64,000 nt of DNA from Adiantum capillus-veneris (GCA_014529385.2 CM043959.1:51573253-51637252); one strand, 5' to 3'; shown: positions 1 to 13,825, numbered from the stretch's first letter. Program-made: numbers and translations. Notes: generated by a model not told the origin, from the sequence alone.

Positions 1-213
1 TGAAGGAGTGAGTGACAAGTGGAAGGTCTCTCCTTCCTTGAAAATTTTAAGCCACTTCATATATAGTATAGATTTCAAAACTCAAGACATGTCTATCATT
101 AGATATACACAATTCATTTCAATGAGTGTCCACTATTTTATTTCAACCAATCAACATTTTTGACCTATCAAAAAATGCTTAAAAATACAACTCAATCTTT
201 TTTCTATTTTAGT

Positions 214-1225
214 CAGCAAAAAGAGAAAGCAACGCTATAGCCTTGCCCTTTGGGTAGGCCAAAAAAAGGGAGGACATCTCATTTTAGATCATTAAGTCCA
301 CTAACGTTTATGAATCCAACGCAACTCTCGAATTTTTTGAGACAGATAAACATTTAGATTCCAAGAAAACAATACAAAATGTCCACACTTAATTCAACCT
401 TCCAAATTTTGAGAGCCCCATGCTCCCTGGCGCATGGGGGCTCTGTGCTCTAGGCACTCACATTGGAGGCCGAGGTTCCTCAAGCCCCTTTTGCAAGAAA
501 CAAGGAAAACAAATGTCAACTATGTCATGGAGTTGTACAAAAGACAAATTACAATGCTTAGTAGTTGTTAATGCCTGGAAATAGGAAGAAAGTGTCATTG
601 CCATGTGGTCTAATTTCTTCCCCAATTCCAAAGCTTTACTAGGGTAAAGGGGTCACTAAAACCGGGCCCCTCTACTAGGACTCGTTGGCCGCTTTTGCTA
701 ATATGGATTTTCTCTAGTATTAGGATACACTAAAGCCAATGTTGGGTTGGTTAGCGCAGGGAAGGATTGCATCGTGGCCTGTAGATTGTGAATTCGAGTC
801 GATGTGGTGCAATGGTTCAAATTTCACCCCTCACTGGCTTCTTTTCACGACCTTTTTTTGTTACACATGAAATTTTGTTTGACGTCCTGCATGCTGTCTG
901 CCTTGCCGTTTTCTAGATAGCCTTAACCTGGCCCCTTTACCCTAAGGCCTGAAGTAGGAACGAAGAGCACAATTGCTCATTGGAGGAGGAGGGTCAAAAC
1001 ACTTTACATCCTCGAGGAGGTTCAAGACTTTTGAAAAAAATTGAAGTTTTCAACGTTACTCGCACCCATACTTTGTTTTTTGGCCTACCCCTTAGTGATG
1101 GTTTCCCTTTATGCTAATGAAAAAGAGATTATTTTTTTAAAAATCCATTTTTTTTTAAATTAACACTTTTTGGCCTGCCCACATGGCTAAGGCCATAGTG
1201 TTTTTGTTGGTGAAAAAGTATCGAG
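214..1225. mobile_element. Possible inverted-repeat-bounded element
   Basis: About 50 bases at 214-272 (agcaaaaagagaaag followed by a gggtaggccaaaaa core) reappear as an imperfect reverse complement at about 1160-1222, where the core reads tttttggcctgccc. A further reversed copy lies at about 1070-1130. This could be the terminal inverted repeats of a small non-autonomous DNA transposon, or just a dispersed repeat present in both orientations. I see no transposase and no convincing target-site duplication. Confidence 0.25.
741..842 (+). repeat. tRNA-like SINE head candidate
   Basis: The segment has a tRNA-style pol III A box (TAGCGCAGGGAAGG, 752-765) and a B-box-like sequence (AATTCGAGTCG, 791-801) about 39 bases apart, with a second GGTTCAA at 814. 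No cloverleaf is evident and no anticodon arm can be assigned, so this is more likely a tRNA-derived SINE or chance similarity than a tRNA gene. Confidence 0.25.
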
Positions 1226-1380
1226 ATTGGGTAGACATGTTGGGTGCTTCCCATGATCATGCATGCCTAATGTTTCTCGAAGCTGTGGGCGATGTGGATA
1301 GAATCACCAAAAGCTAGAGCCCAGAAGGGAACACTCAAGAAGACAGAGAACTCAAAGCGCGGAACAGGGCTGTGGCCACC

Positions 1381-1384
<4 letters not shown>

Positions 1385-1428
<44 letters not shown>

Positions 1429-1668
1429 CGTCTGATCAATTTTGAGTAAGCTTTGCTCTCTATCACTTTTCTCATCTCTCAATCATGCATGATGATGTGA
1501 GGGACTGGAGTCGTAAGGGAAAGCTGCAAGACTTCGGGCAGTGTAAGGGGCTCATGAGTCATGAAAGCAATAGGAGGGTTGTGGAGCCGGGAGAAGGGAC
1601 ACAAGCAGCAGAGGTGCCGATTTATATTAGTAGGGACTCATGGGAAAAGAAAAGCACTGCCTCCTTTT

Positions 1669-1733
<65 letters not shown>
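1385..1733. repeat. Two (GA)n microsatellites
   Basis: Pure GA tracts run over 1385-1424 (about 40 bases) and 1672-1733 (about 62 bases). The reading frames through them (Arg-Glu or Ser-Leu repeats) are artefacts of the dinucleotide. Confidence 0.9.
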
Positions 1734-1736
<3 letters not shown>

Positions 1737-2344
1737 TCAACTGAATTGTCCTCTGGATTGAGTCTCACTGTCTACATGCATCTTTCACAACCTGATCAAA
1801 CCGTCAGCTCGCCAATGGTTGTTCGTGCCCATAGACAACATACCCAAAGCTTCCAGCCGCTCATGCCAGTTTGCAATTATGTGATGGAGCTTTTGGAGCT
1901 GCTTGAGAACTCCCCTCTTCTGAAACAATTATCTCACGCACCTCAGTCCAAGCAAATCTGCCTATATGTATATATTGAACGAGCCTTCGACTCCTTGCTA
2001 TATATAGCTCAAGGCTCCAATAACTCAGCTAGCAACGCACCCCTGCAACCTAAGCAAACTGAAGGTGTAGTCCATAGCTCGAGAGTCCACCTCACTTGCA
2101 GATTGCGCCATGGGGTGTCTGAGGGGACGACCATCACAACCTTTATATGAGCACGCTAGCAGTAGAAGATCATGCCATGCAGAGGTTTTCTCACTTCATG
2201 AATATTAACATGGTCGGGAGTTGAAGGAATGCGAACATGGCCGGGAGGGCGAGCAGGTGGGAGAGATGAGAGGGGAGTGATAAAGCCGAGGGCCAAAGAG
2301 GATGTAGGTGATTAATTGGCTAGAAAACCCTTATCCAAAGTCAA

Positions 2345-2347
<3 letters not shown>

Positions 2348-2394
<47 letters not shown>
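2348..2394. repeat. (CT)n microsatellite
   Basis: A pure CT tract of about 47 bases. It is one of the dense CT/GA series in the first 9.5 kb. Confidence 0.9.
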
Positions 2395-2396
<2 letters not shown>

Positions 2397-3026
2397 GTGG
2401 TTAGCTGTAGCAGGCTGTGTGCTGATGGGCACTGTGGAGGGTTACAGAGTTTTGTGGCGGGCCCCTTGGCGAGGTCCTAGACTCGAGCCTTGCCAAGTTA
2501 TGATGAGGGAAGTAGTAGAGTCATCAGGTTAACGATTGTGGTGGGTAGATCAGTGTCCGAACAAAACGGAGGTTAAGTGTAATCCATTCTACTCTCAATA
2601 ATTTGAAGGTGGGAAAAACCTAGAACTTTTGGAGGCTTTTAGTGTATTTGATGATGAGCGCAGCACAACCCCTGCCGTCGTCCCGATCTCAGCCCCTGCC
2701 TCTTGCGTCGCAGCCCCCTCCGCCTTGCCATAGCTTTCTCTGCCCTCCTCAACCTCATGCCCACCTACACCACCTTTTACATTCCCAAGGTCACCTCCGA
2801 CACCTGCTCTGCCCAGGCGCCAGCATCTTGACATCAGATGTTCATTTCAGCTTTTAATTTACTTCAGTTTATTTTTTAACCAGACATTGTATTAGATTGT
2901 ATTTTCATCGACCATTTTGGCCTTTTGAAGGAGGTTAAGAATATCCACCGTGTTTGTATCTCTGTGCTCTCATCAGTCATTTTGGCCTTTTGAAGAGGTT
3001 AATATAACGTTTCATTTCATTTCTCA

Positions 3027-3140
<114 letters not shown>

Positions 3141-3664
3141 CAGCGTCTGATGCGGGCATCCTCAGTCATTCAGGTTCATTTTAGCTTTTATTTTGTTTCA
3201 TTTTATTTTATACCCAAACATTGTATTAAATCCAGTATGTGGCCCTAATTTTCGGAGCAGCTCACATTAGTGGGAATCTTCAGAGATGCGCACTGGTTAA
3301 TCAAACAGGAAAAGGAACTGGTCGCCATCTGGCGGGCGCGTGTCAGCGCACTGATTTTTTTTTTGGCAGGCATCGCAGGTGAGCTGACTTTTGTGTATGT
3401 CGTACAGTCGAGGCAGAGGCGGACTCGTTGCAGTCAAGGAATGCAGTTGCGCAGGGAGTTAGGGGGAGGAGGAGGATATACGTCTGATCTTTCTCTCTCT
3501 AGTGCAGGCAGCAACATTGCAACTCTCGACACAGTGCGCGACAGGCTCTAGATGGGCAAGCCCGGATGCATCCAGAAGCTTCTGTGGCTTGTGTCCAGCG
3601 TTCACAAGACATCATGCGCACCATCCCTATGCCTACATAGACGATGCCAGGCCTGCTATCCGTG

Positions 3665-3671
<7 letters not shown>

Positions 3672-3755
<84 letters not shown>
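3672..3755. repeat. (CT)n microsatellite
   Basis: About 84 bases of uninterrupted CT. Confidence 0.92.
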
Positions 3756-3758
<3 letters not shown>

Positions 3759-4282
3759 TCTTGACAGGGTACATGCCTGCATCCTTCGTCTGCTCGAAAA
3801 CTACGCACTGTAGAGCACGATGGTGTTATAGATAGAAAAGCAAGCGACGGGGGCGTTTGTGCAAGGTAGGTTGAAAGCCATGCACAATGGTAGAAGGCGT
3901 ATGTCTCTACTTGCATGTTCTTTCTCACGAGGGGAAATTCAGACGTAAGACAATGACAACGCAGGCGAGAGTATGCTGCACATTTTGATGCAACCCCGAG
4001 GTGCATTCAAGACGACATGCAAATAGAACAGAGCGTGTGCACCGACTCCAACTATGAGACGACTGTTCATACTTAAGATATTGAGGGAATCTGCACAGGA
4101 AATTAATTAATGGGGTGTCGAATGGACCCAGTATGGGCTAAACTAATACTAAGATTGTATCAGTTTGCTCTCATCGACCGTTTTGGCCTTTTGAAGACAG
4201 TTAAGATCCACCAAGCAAATTTGTATCAGTTTGCTCTCACCGATCATTTTGGCCTTTTGAAGACGTTTAATATGACATTTCA

Positions 4283-4409
<127 letters not shown>

Positions 4410-4593
4410 CTTGTGCAAAAGTGTGATGTCTTGGAAGTTGAAGCATTTCTTGATGTTGATCTTTACAAGGCACATGTAGTTTGGTTCTTGAGTGGTACAA
4501 TCCGAATTGATGGTATTTTCAATATTATTGCCATAAGTCAACATTAAGAATCTTCAATGGGTGCTTCGTAACAATTAATCGTCATGTGTGTCG

Positions 4594-4611
4594 TTTGCAT
4601 GCATGCATGCA

Positions 4612-4642
<31 letters not shown>

Positions 4643-4800
4643 TATCACGTGTAATTCTTAGGTTAAGGATCTTGTTTTGATTCTTAAAGATATGTAAACC
4701 TACTAGGAAAATGTCTTGGTTTGCTTCTCGGAGTGAAGTCCATGACTTGGAGAACTTTGATTGTAAAATGTGCACTTCATCGCTATCGAAAGCAGCTAAT

Positions 4801-4832
<32 letters not shown>
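4594..4832. repeat. (TGCA)n(TG)n(AG)n and (CT)n tracts
   Basis: A compound tract of TGCA, TG and AG units lies at about 4594-4643, and a CT tract lies at 4803-4832. Confidence 0.85.
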
Positions 4833-4837
<5 letters not shown>

Positions 4838-7150
4838 GTAGCTCGAACTAGGCCTATGTTTTGCTCTATTTTTTCTTGTTTGATGTGGGTTCCAGCTTTA
4901 TAAGATGTCACACCTCTTTGAATATAGCTCCTTGTGGTAGGCCTTGTGATTTTATCACTTGTTTTTTTGGCATCCAAGTTGTTGTTCACTCGTACGTCAA
5001 TTGCCAACATATATATTTAGGCTTCAACAGACAATGGAATCTTCGGAGATACTCCATAACGAAATTGGCAAATCAAGTGGCATCCCATTTGCCAACTGCC
5101 CGCCTCCCTCCCCCGCCTGCCACATCAAACCCCATCAAACGTTTCCTTTGAGCTCAAGATGGGTATCCTTCGAGATTCCACCTATACTAATGGGTCAGAA
5201 TTGTGACCACATACATACTAGCACCTACTCGGTCTAGACGTTGTCATTAACCGGAATCTCACGAGATCCCCTAAACAGCCTCTCTCTCTCCTCTCTCTTC
5301 GCCCGCGTGCTCAGAAGCTCCATCGCGACTCAGGGCAGACTCCCCCTCCTCTGGCTCTGCACGTGCCAGGTCGCCTCTTGCTTGAACGCAATCGCCTGCA
5401 CTCGCCTCCATTGCGACCTCCACTCAGATCGGGCCATGGACCACAACTTTGAACGGGCATGCCTAGATGACCAGACAAGTGAGAACAATGGCTTTGAAAA
5501 TGCAGGTGTTTTTTCTGAGTGTGATGCATGTATGGAGAATGGGGACAAGCACACAGGCATGAAGAAGCAGGTTTTGGTGGATGTGATGGCGATCATGAGC
5601 CCTTAGCGTGGACAAAACATAATGCAAGCACTGCATCCACTCAGGCCCTCTTTGAAGAGGATGAAGCAGAGGGAGAAGTGCAGAGTGCCAATCCTTTTGT
5701 TGTTTCTCGACCAGCGTTTGGGGGCATCTTTTAGGGTCATTTCTCCCCCCAGCAATTGTACGCACAGCAAAGCCTTCTGTCACTAGTAAGCTTGCATCTG
5801 CTCCACGAAAGACGCCATGCTCATTGGACCCCCGTCGGCACTATCTCACCCGCTCCAATTCACTCTGTATCCTCCGTGACTCCCTCATAGAGTGCAATGG
5901 CGTCATGAGGGAGCACTCACTATTCTCTCTCTCTCGCTCGCGACGACTGTAGTCCCTCTGTCCCCTCCACGTGCCATCTCTGAAGCGGACCTCCGCCCTC
6001 ACCTTTTCCTTTGCTCTCGTTTCCCCCTTGAAGGTTTGGGAGCATCTTCCCAGATTCTGCTTAATTCACCTCCTTCCCAAAATTGGAGACGCCTGCTGGC
6101 AATATACAACCACGAAGTGTTACATTTGCATGTCCATCTGTTGGTGGTTGATATTAGTCCAAATTGCATCGAAAGAGTGACCTATTTTTCTATTTTCTTT
6201 CGAATGGCCTAGTTTCCCTCCATGCCCAAGGCGTGGCTAGCATGTGTTTGTTTTTCTGTGATGCCTCCGTCACTCCACCTCTTGGGCACGAAGCACACTT
6301 GCAACAAATTGTGCAAGTTTTTATAAGGTCACGTAGACTCACGTTGGCATTCTGAAACAAGAAAAATGAAAAGGAACCCAAGGGGGGCACTTCCCTTACC
6401 TTTGAGGCTCAGATTGTAATTTTATCTCTCTCTCATTAATGCAAGCATATTTTTCAAACAAACAAAGACACACTGCCCAAAAATAAAAAACTCAACTCGG
6501 AACATGTCAAGTTTGGAACTTGTTGCGCACAAGTTGCAAACTTTCTCCAAATTTAAACAACCTCCAAGATGCATTTTGAAAAGAAAAACTTGTTGTTTCC
6601 ATAGGAATAGGCACGGACCTCTGCTTGGGTTGCAATTCGGCCAGCGAAGACCCTCTTCATCTTTTGAAAGATATGAGAGGTCTAGTGAGTAAAGTTTGCA
6701 AATGGATGCAAAAGACTTGGAAGATCTGCTTCTTCTTCAAGAAAGACTTAATTCTAGGAGGAAAGGTGTACAAAAATCAAGCTACTCTTGTTTGCACTTG
6801 CCTTGGGATAGATGTAAAACATCTATAGCTTCTCCAAATATGTGTCGCTAAAGTAGTGAGCGGCAATGGCTCCTAGAAGCTAAAACAACATTGCTAGCCA
6901 TAGAAGAAGCCCAAATGCATTTAAATGCTAAGATGCTTTGCATCCTTGCATCCCCAATCAAGGTCTTTTTGTATTCACCATTGCATGAAAAGGACTCATT
7001 TTAACTTTTTGCTTCAATTACTACATCACCATCATAACCTGCAGATAATATCTCTCAATACATCAACCCTCCCAGTGCTCTAATGTACAACGAAGTGCCA
7101 TCGTTGTTGATGGGGACGTGAGAGAGAGCATGGAGAAGAATGCGTCCCCT
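4833..7150. other. No recognisable gene
   Basis: Only short overlapping reading frames occur here on both strands, with no domain I recognise. The strongest candidate (ATG at 5436, about 56 codons to 5606) has no recognisable motif and no supporting splice context. The segment is mixed unique-looking DNA with short CT runs near 5280, 5923 and 6425. Confidence 0.5.
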
Positions 7151-7178
7151 AAGTTTGGACAATGGAACGGTCTCCTAC

Positions 7179-7179
<1 letters not shown>

Positions 7180-7214
<35 letters not shown>

Positions 7215-7226
7215 TACACACACACA

Positions 7227-7301
<75 letters not shown>

Positions 7302-7303
7302 AG
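7180..7303. repeat. Compound CT/CA microsatellite
   Basis: The order is CT, short CA, CT, then CA, with minor interruptions (CC, GT). A second compound tract lies nearby at 7584-7665. Confidence 0.9.
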
Positions 7304-7581
7304 TCTGGTCTGAGTTGTGGCTACAATTGCTCCCACCTAAGCCGTTAGCTCTTTACTGTCTAACTACCAAACCAAACTCTTAGTATCTCAAGCAAACCCA
7401 TGCGCACCTATTGCCTTGAGCACACATCTTCTACTACCAAGAACTTTCCACCAATGGACAGTGCTTGTTCCTTGTTTGCCTCCACATAATCATTAGTAGC
7501 TATTCTAATCAAGGTCTTGATCTTGGTCCCAATGACCCACCTCACCCTTTCTCTTTCTATGTATACTTGCTAGTGGTAGAG

Positions 7582-7583
<2 letters not shown>

Positions 7584-7660
<77 letters not shown>

Positions 7661-7665
7661 ACACA
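7584..7665. repeat. (CT)n(AC)n microsatellite
   Basis: CT runs to about 7628, followed by AC with one AT interruption. Confidence 0.9.
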
Positions 7666-7967
7666 TGCTCGCAACATGTTGCTAGGCGTACAATTTTGAC
7701 TATTGCATGTCATTGAAAAACAATGGAATCACATAGAATCTGAACTACTTCACTCAATTTTCAAAGGCTCTTTAATGTGTCTATGGGGTAAGGAGGACGA
7801 CCCAACAGGAACTCAACAACTCAATTTTGGCGTTGATCCAACACGCCACGCAAATCAACCAAAAAACAACATGTGGAGGCTCTCCTTTCTCTATTTTTTC
7901 AAACTCCATTATAAAGAGTATAGATAATGGACTATTGAGTAGTAGCAAAGTCTAATGTGTGCCTTAG

Positions 7968-8131
7968 CGCTCAAGAAAAACCTAGGTTTAGTATAATTCC
8001 ACCTACAAATTTTCGCAACTATATCTAATGCACCTTGGAGGCCCTTGCCACATGACATAAGGAAAGGGCTTGGAAGGGGAGAGGGAGACCAAGGCCAAGA
8101 AAGAAAGAGACTGGATTGGGTTCCAAGAAAA

Positions 8132-8185
<54 letters not shown>

Positions 8186-8950
8186 AAAGGGCCACACACT
8201 TCTAAGATTCAATTTGAATGTTAGGACACCCACAACAGTTATAGGAAAAAACTTAGGTTTCATATAATCCCATCTACTTTTTTTGAGAGTTATCTCTATT
8301 TGTGAATGGCTTTTATCAAGTAGGAGGAAGCGGCTTGCCGGGAAGAAGAACTTGATAGAAATATAGTGTACTTGCAAAAATATTTGGGTATGTTTTCGAT
8401 CAGAGTGTACATATGTTGCATTGGTTGCAGAACCCTGTGCAAAGGATATGCCAAGGTCTGCATGTATTCTTTTTGAGTTAATTCAAATCAAGCTCTTAAG
8501 AGCATTTTTTAAAGAAATACTACAAAGGTTAGAGAACATAAATTACGCTTTAGAGGATCTACAAAGTGCAGAGAAGTTTAGTGCAAAAACCCTCAAATAT
8601 AGTAAATTTGCCTCTAATATATTTGAAAAAAAGTATGGTATAGCCAAATACTTGAAAATCCCTCAATTTAGTGTAATTTCACCTTCAAATTTTAAAATTT
8701 ATCTCTAAATTATAGATTTGAAGGTGAGAACTCGAGTATAAAAACCTTCAAATATAATCAAGGTGCCCCTAAAATTTCTCATATGTAGGTTTCCTAAGTT
8801 TTTAAGAGAAAGCACTATGCCTCAACTCGATTTAGTGTAACCCTGCGTACAAAATTTTGAGATTTCCCTTAAAAAATCTGATTTGCCTTTAACGCTTGAG
8901 AAAACCTAGATTTAGTGCAATCCCACTTACAAATTTTGAAATTCACCTTT
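7968..8950 (+). repeat. Five copies of a ~50-bp repeat
   Basis: Imperfect copies at about 7968-8035, 8245-8300, 8652-8706, 8821-8870 and 8896-8950 share a tttagtgtaat core, a ccnaccttacaaatttt stretch and an attt-ctc end. The first and last also share an upstream gcctt-a-cgct-aag stretch. Spacing is irregular (about 75-400 bases), so this is not a simple tandem array. Between copies 1 and 2 lies a CT tract (8134-8181). No gene is seen. Confidence 0.5.
8134..8181. repeat. (CT)n microsatellite
   Basis: About 48 bases of CT, lying inside the 7968-8950 repeat cluster. Confidence 0.9.
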
Positions 8951-9353
8951 GAATTCCAAGTCAACCCAAAGGCGAGAGCATTGAAAAAGCTCAAAGAAAT
9001 CTAGCATAAAAACCTTAAAAAATAGTCGAGAATTGTCAGAGTTCCCTCCCGTCATCCACCTTTGCCGTTTATTGGTGTATGCTCTTACCTTGGGCTTGCA
9101 CATCTTCTGCCTTGGATTCATTGGATTAAACTTTCCAAATTGCGTCAGCTCTCAATTTTGTCAATTCTCAATTTCGTAGATGTCGATTTTTTATTTTTGA
9201 TTCTCAATTGTGGATTTCGTTGATTGTCGCTTTGGCAATTACTGATTGTAAAACCAATGCTTATTCTCCCTCCCCTCCCTCTCTCCCTCTCTCTAGTGTC
9301 AGTGTGAGAGCCCTCTCACCCTCTCTCTCTCTCTAGCCAAGGAGAGCTTAGTG

Positions 9354-9356
<3 letters not shown>

Positions 9357-9433
<77 letters not shown>
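9357..9433. repeat. (CT)n(AC)n microsatellite
   Basis: CT 9357-9402 joined directly to AC 9403-9433. It marks the end of the CT-rich part of the window. Confidence 0.9.
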
Positions 9434-9437
<4 letters not shown>

Positions 9438-12400
9438 ATGTCATGGGACAAAAAAAAGCTTAGCTAATGAGCTTTGCAGCTACATCTCTATTATGCCGCC
9501 CATCACATGATCACACAAACAGCTATCACAGTAGAAGCAAGTATTTGGCCTCTCTGCCAAAGGCACGATACGAGTCGCCAAGGCTACCCCATACTCCCGA
9601 GTGTGGTGAGTACAGTTAAAATATCCTCGTAGCTAATGACCATAACTACGGTATAGGAAAATCTTCTGAGGAGGTAGAAATTGGGCTAACAGATATAGCC
9701 GATCTGAAAAACCAGGCTTTATGGAATGCTCGATATAATAATACTTAGGCCCTAGACCCACTGCTTCAGTAAGCATCGCCAATTGGATATTATTCTTGAA
9801 ATGTTCACGACCCCAAAGTGTCACTCCGGTCACTCGGTCCTAATATGTCCACCACTTTGTTTGAGAAACAGAGGTTCCTAACTGCGGGAATAGATGTTGT
9901 TCATAAGAGAGTAATGTTGCTCGACGTATAGGTTCATTTGACATAAAGAGATGTGCAGTTGCTATGAAAAAAACCTGGTCATGACAGTAGGCCATAATAC
10001 ACCAAGGATGCAAAATATATGAAGAATGCCAAACTTTGGAAATGATACTCTATACTTGGGGTTTTATATCTGACCAACCATCTCTAATAAAACCATTTTT
10101 TGAAATAGGAAAGTGTGCCTAATATGGTGTTGTCTCTCACACTTTAAAAGGTGTTTTTTTTCACACTATTGTGCGGGTGGAAGCCTTGCATAGGGCATGG
10201 ATAGCATGTATAAATACCTACTGTGTATATAAACCCAAGACCTCATACAGCTTACTAGCTATGAGTCTAGAGACCTTGGTATGAATATGGGAATCATTGC
10301 TATTTAAATTTTACCTTGGGGTGATGTAGTCTGTGTGACCGGGCTTTACATTTAAATTAAAACAAAATAGTTGAAAACCACTTACTCTGGAATGATACTC
10401 GAGATTTGTTTGTTTAACCAACCATTTAGAATAAAAACAGTTTATTAACTCCTGAGACTTATTATGATTTGGAAAGTTTTCCCAAAAAAATATCATATAC
10501 TCATAGTGTAGAAAGGTGTTTTACACTAAGGAAATGCTAAAACTTAAGGTCAGGCTAGGATAGCAGATAAAAATACCTACTGGGGTGAAAATACCCGACA
10601 TCGAATATAATCGCTTCTAGTAGATAAAACGGGGCTTTGAATATGGGAATATATGCTATCTTATACCTTAGGGTGAGGTGGACTGTCCGACTTGGCTTCA
10701 CATTGTTTGGTCTCAGTACAAATCTTTAATTTTCTGTAAGCGTGGCTTGTGGTCCTTCTTGCATCTACTGCACGCCACCGCTTAGGTTTTTGAGGAAAGG
10801 TCTGCGATGACAGTCTTCCCCGCCATTTTTTCTTGAGCAGTAGGTGTTGATATTGTGTAATCTTACCTGCTAAACCTCTGAATTCTGCCTCCGGATCTTA
10901 CGCTATGGGGGATACTGGTGTACGTGCCTGGACTAACGTCCTCGATTGTGGGCATAACCTGTCCAACTCAATTGTCTCGTCTGCTGCAGAGGAGTATCAA
11001 CTATATAAACATGGCTTCTAAGGTGAGTTATCATACTCACATAGCTGCGTCTCTGTTATCATTTCTCTGCGTGTGTAAGTTCAAAACTGTGCGTATTCCA
11101 TCTACTGGTTGTTGTGGCTCAAACATGCCGAAAAAATCCGAGAAAGCCATTGTGGAGGCGTCATCGTCTCCTAATCTTCAGGTTAACAGAAATTTTCTGT
11201 CTTGCTCTAGGGAATTTCTTTAAACACTGTGTAGCTTTGCTGAGACTGTTTTTTGGGAAATTTAAAAAAAAAAACCAATTAAATCGTTTCCGGATGCTGA
11301 GCTTTCATGTGTAAAAGGTGTAAGAGGAGATATAAGATTGGCTTGCTTTGTCATCGATGCAAGTTATGGTTTTGCTTTGACTTATGTGGTATGGGTCCGT
11401 GAAATCAGTGGAAGGGGAAAGAAAAAACTGGTTTTGTATGTTATATCCTTTTTGGAGGGGATTAGTCTGACACTGTCGGCTATGGAATAAAATGACTTGA
11501 GCATGTCTAATGGCATGATTATGGAGAGGAATGCATTGGAAAAGGTAAAGTTAGCTGGGTTTATTCAACTGTTTAATGTATGTCTCGCTGGTCTTCACAT
11601 AGAGCCAAAAATTCACAAATATCTAAAAAAATAAGCTAAAAATAGTGTGCATGTAATGTCGGAAACCTATGTCTGCTGTAAAAATAAGGAGTCAGAGTAC
11701 AATTTTTTACATGTGCTGACCTCAGACTGAATAGACTCAGAATACAGGTACCGAATTTTTGGAATGAAGAGACTTTGAATAAATTAAAGGATGTTTTCTG
11801 ATTCGCTGACCATATTGGATATTGACCTTTTCTTGTGTCAAACTGAAATTATCTCTTACTCTAGAGACTGGCAAGTGTTATTCTTTTGACTAATGGTGTT
11901 TGTTTTTGTAAAATAAACAAAAAAATAGATATATAACCTGGTTCTGGAATCTGACTCTTACTGGTAAGGGAAGTAGTGTGAATGGCTCAAGTTAAACTAA
12001 GAACTACCTGGTTTTTTTTTAATGATGATGGTAATATGTCTGGTTGCCGTAAAAAGTGCTGTAAAACTGGTTTTTCTAAGGAATAATCTGGAAAAAATTT
12101 TAAAAAATAGAAAAATGGGGAGACTGCTAGGTATAAGAGAGGTTGACTGCGAAGGGAAGAGGATTGTATGGTACTTAAAGGAAAGGAATTGTATATATGG
12201 GTGATGATGTTATGTTTTGTTAAAAAACTACTCATTAGATATAATGTACTCTTGAAAGGGATACTGCAGGAAGAAAAAAATATACCAGAAATTCACAAAA
12301 AAATGAGCCGTAATGATCTTATAAAGTTGAAAAGATATTTTGGTTTATTGTAACACTACTTTGCTAAGGTCCTTTTTAGTAAGAGGAAAGTCCCTTGACT

Positions 12401-13650
12401 GTTTCACTGTCTAGTTCTGGTACCTATTCTATTGAACCAGCTGTAGATTATTATGAGGGCACTTAATACAGGTTTTGGAAATGGTGTCCTGTTGTCTGAT
12501 ATTTGGTTGGTAGACCACGTGTAGGAGAAAATTTTGGTTTTACATATTGACTTAACTGGTGCTACCATTTTACATCACCTACTAGTAAGATCGAATTGTT
12601 TTTTAGAGCAATTGCCTATCTCACTGAATCGTCTAAAAACTATTTTATATTTACTTAGTACTAGCTTACGATAGGTTGCTCTTTCTCTAAATCTTTATAA
12701 AGCTGAGAGTGGCAACACATACTGGATTGTTTAAGAATGGCAACACTTACCGGATTGTCTATAGAGCTAAAGTGTGGCAACACATACCGGATTAAGCTGG
12801 TTGCAAAGTTACTTGGTCTTTTATACATCTCATACTATGAAGTTTAGTGATAGTGTTAGGTAACTTACCATTACTTCAACTTGTGACTGAGGTCTGAAGG
12901 TCTTGGTTGGTTTGAACCTCGGCTATTCAATAGAATTTGCTGGTCTTCATCTGCTGGCTTCCTGATTTCACTCAAGTATATATTAACTGATTCGCACCTA
13001 ACATCTTGCAGTATATATATAAAAGCTTCTAGTAGTTGGTTTTTAAGGCCTTGGTATTGTAAGGAAAGTCATGTTATTCCCTTTAACTGATCTTTGCTGG
13101 TGAATCTTTTGTCGTTTCTTTTTCGGACAGGTCTGAGTCTGGTCTAAGGACTGACTCGTCTAGGGCTTTATGATATATATATATATATATATAAATAGTT
13201 TATATCTGGCTTGGGATACAGTATGTCAGACATGACTTTTGAAGCATAAATATTTCTTGAGAAATAATGTTTTTTTAATAAAAATATAAGAACAAAAAAA
13301 GGAGTGAGCTCAGGTTTATAAATTTGGAAATTCTGACATACATAGATGCTTTATGAGTGTTTACTTTCCTGTATCAGATTGGCAAAAATGCCAAAGAAAT
13401 GTTTTTTCAAATATAAACAATATACTTGTTAAGAACTATGTGTTTTTTAAAGGTGACATGGATAACAACTGGGATGCCCTGCATCACCTGCGTACAGTCA
13501 CGTGCTAATGAATAGTTTTCTTGTGGCTATGGGTGCAGGTGAGGGCTACCTTTCTTGATTAAAACGTCCAGTTCTTAACAAATGGTGGATCTCGTAGTGT
13601 GATACAAGATTTCCCAGACTTTAGGTTTAAGGATACTTGAGCTGTATTTT
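9434..13650. other. AT-rich DNA without recognisable genes
   Basis: Reading frames are short, unrelated and without motifs I can name. Visible structure is limited to a diverged tandem duplication at about 10020-10715, three short repeats (core tggcaacac-tac-ggatt) between about 12710 and 12795, and a (TA)n tract near 13172-13193. It may be old transposon debris. Confidence 0.45.
10020..10715 (+). repeat. Diverged ~355-bp tandem duplication
   Basis: Matching landmarks recur about 345-358 bases apart: gaatgatactc with accaaccat (about 10050 and about 10390), and gaatatgggaat followed by accttggggtga or accttagggtga (10279 and 10637). The copies differ by many substitutions and small indels. 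Confidence 0.5.
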
Positions 13651-13786
13651 GTTATCTTCATTACCTTGTACATAATTTATTTTCAACCGCAAATAAATTA
13701 CTGTGCAAAGCCACTGTACTTTTCTAGAATTATTGTCTGTAAACAATTTGTGTTCGTTTGCGTATATTTATATAGATTTAGAACTT

Positions 13787-13787
<1 letters not shown>

Positions 13788-13823
<36 letters not shown>
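13788..13823. repeat. (AC)n microsatellite
   Basis: About 36 bases of AC. Confidence 0.9.

Positions 13824-13825
<2 letters not shown>

Noticed and set aside
741-842. Functional tRNA gene
   Set aside because: A- and B-box-like sequences are present, but I could not form acceptor, D, anticodon and T arms.
5436-5734. Possible host gene exon pair
   Set aside because: There is a short open frame with an ATG and acidic content, but no recognisable domain, no consistent frame beyond 100 codons and no supporting splice or promoter signal.
9434-13650. Organelle-derived insertion in the AT-rich region
   Set aside because: No plastid or mitochondrial gene, tRNA or rRNA is recognisable; AT-richness alone is not evidence.
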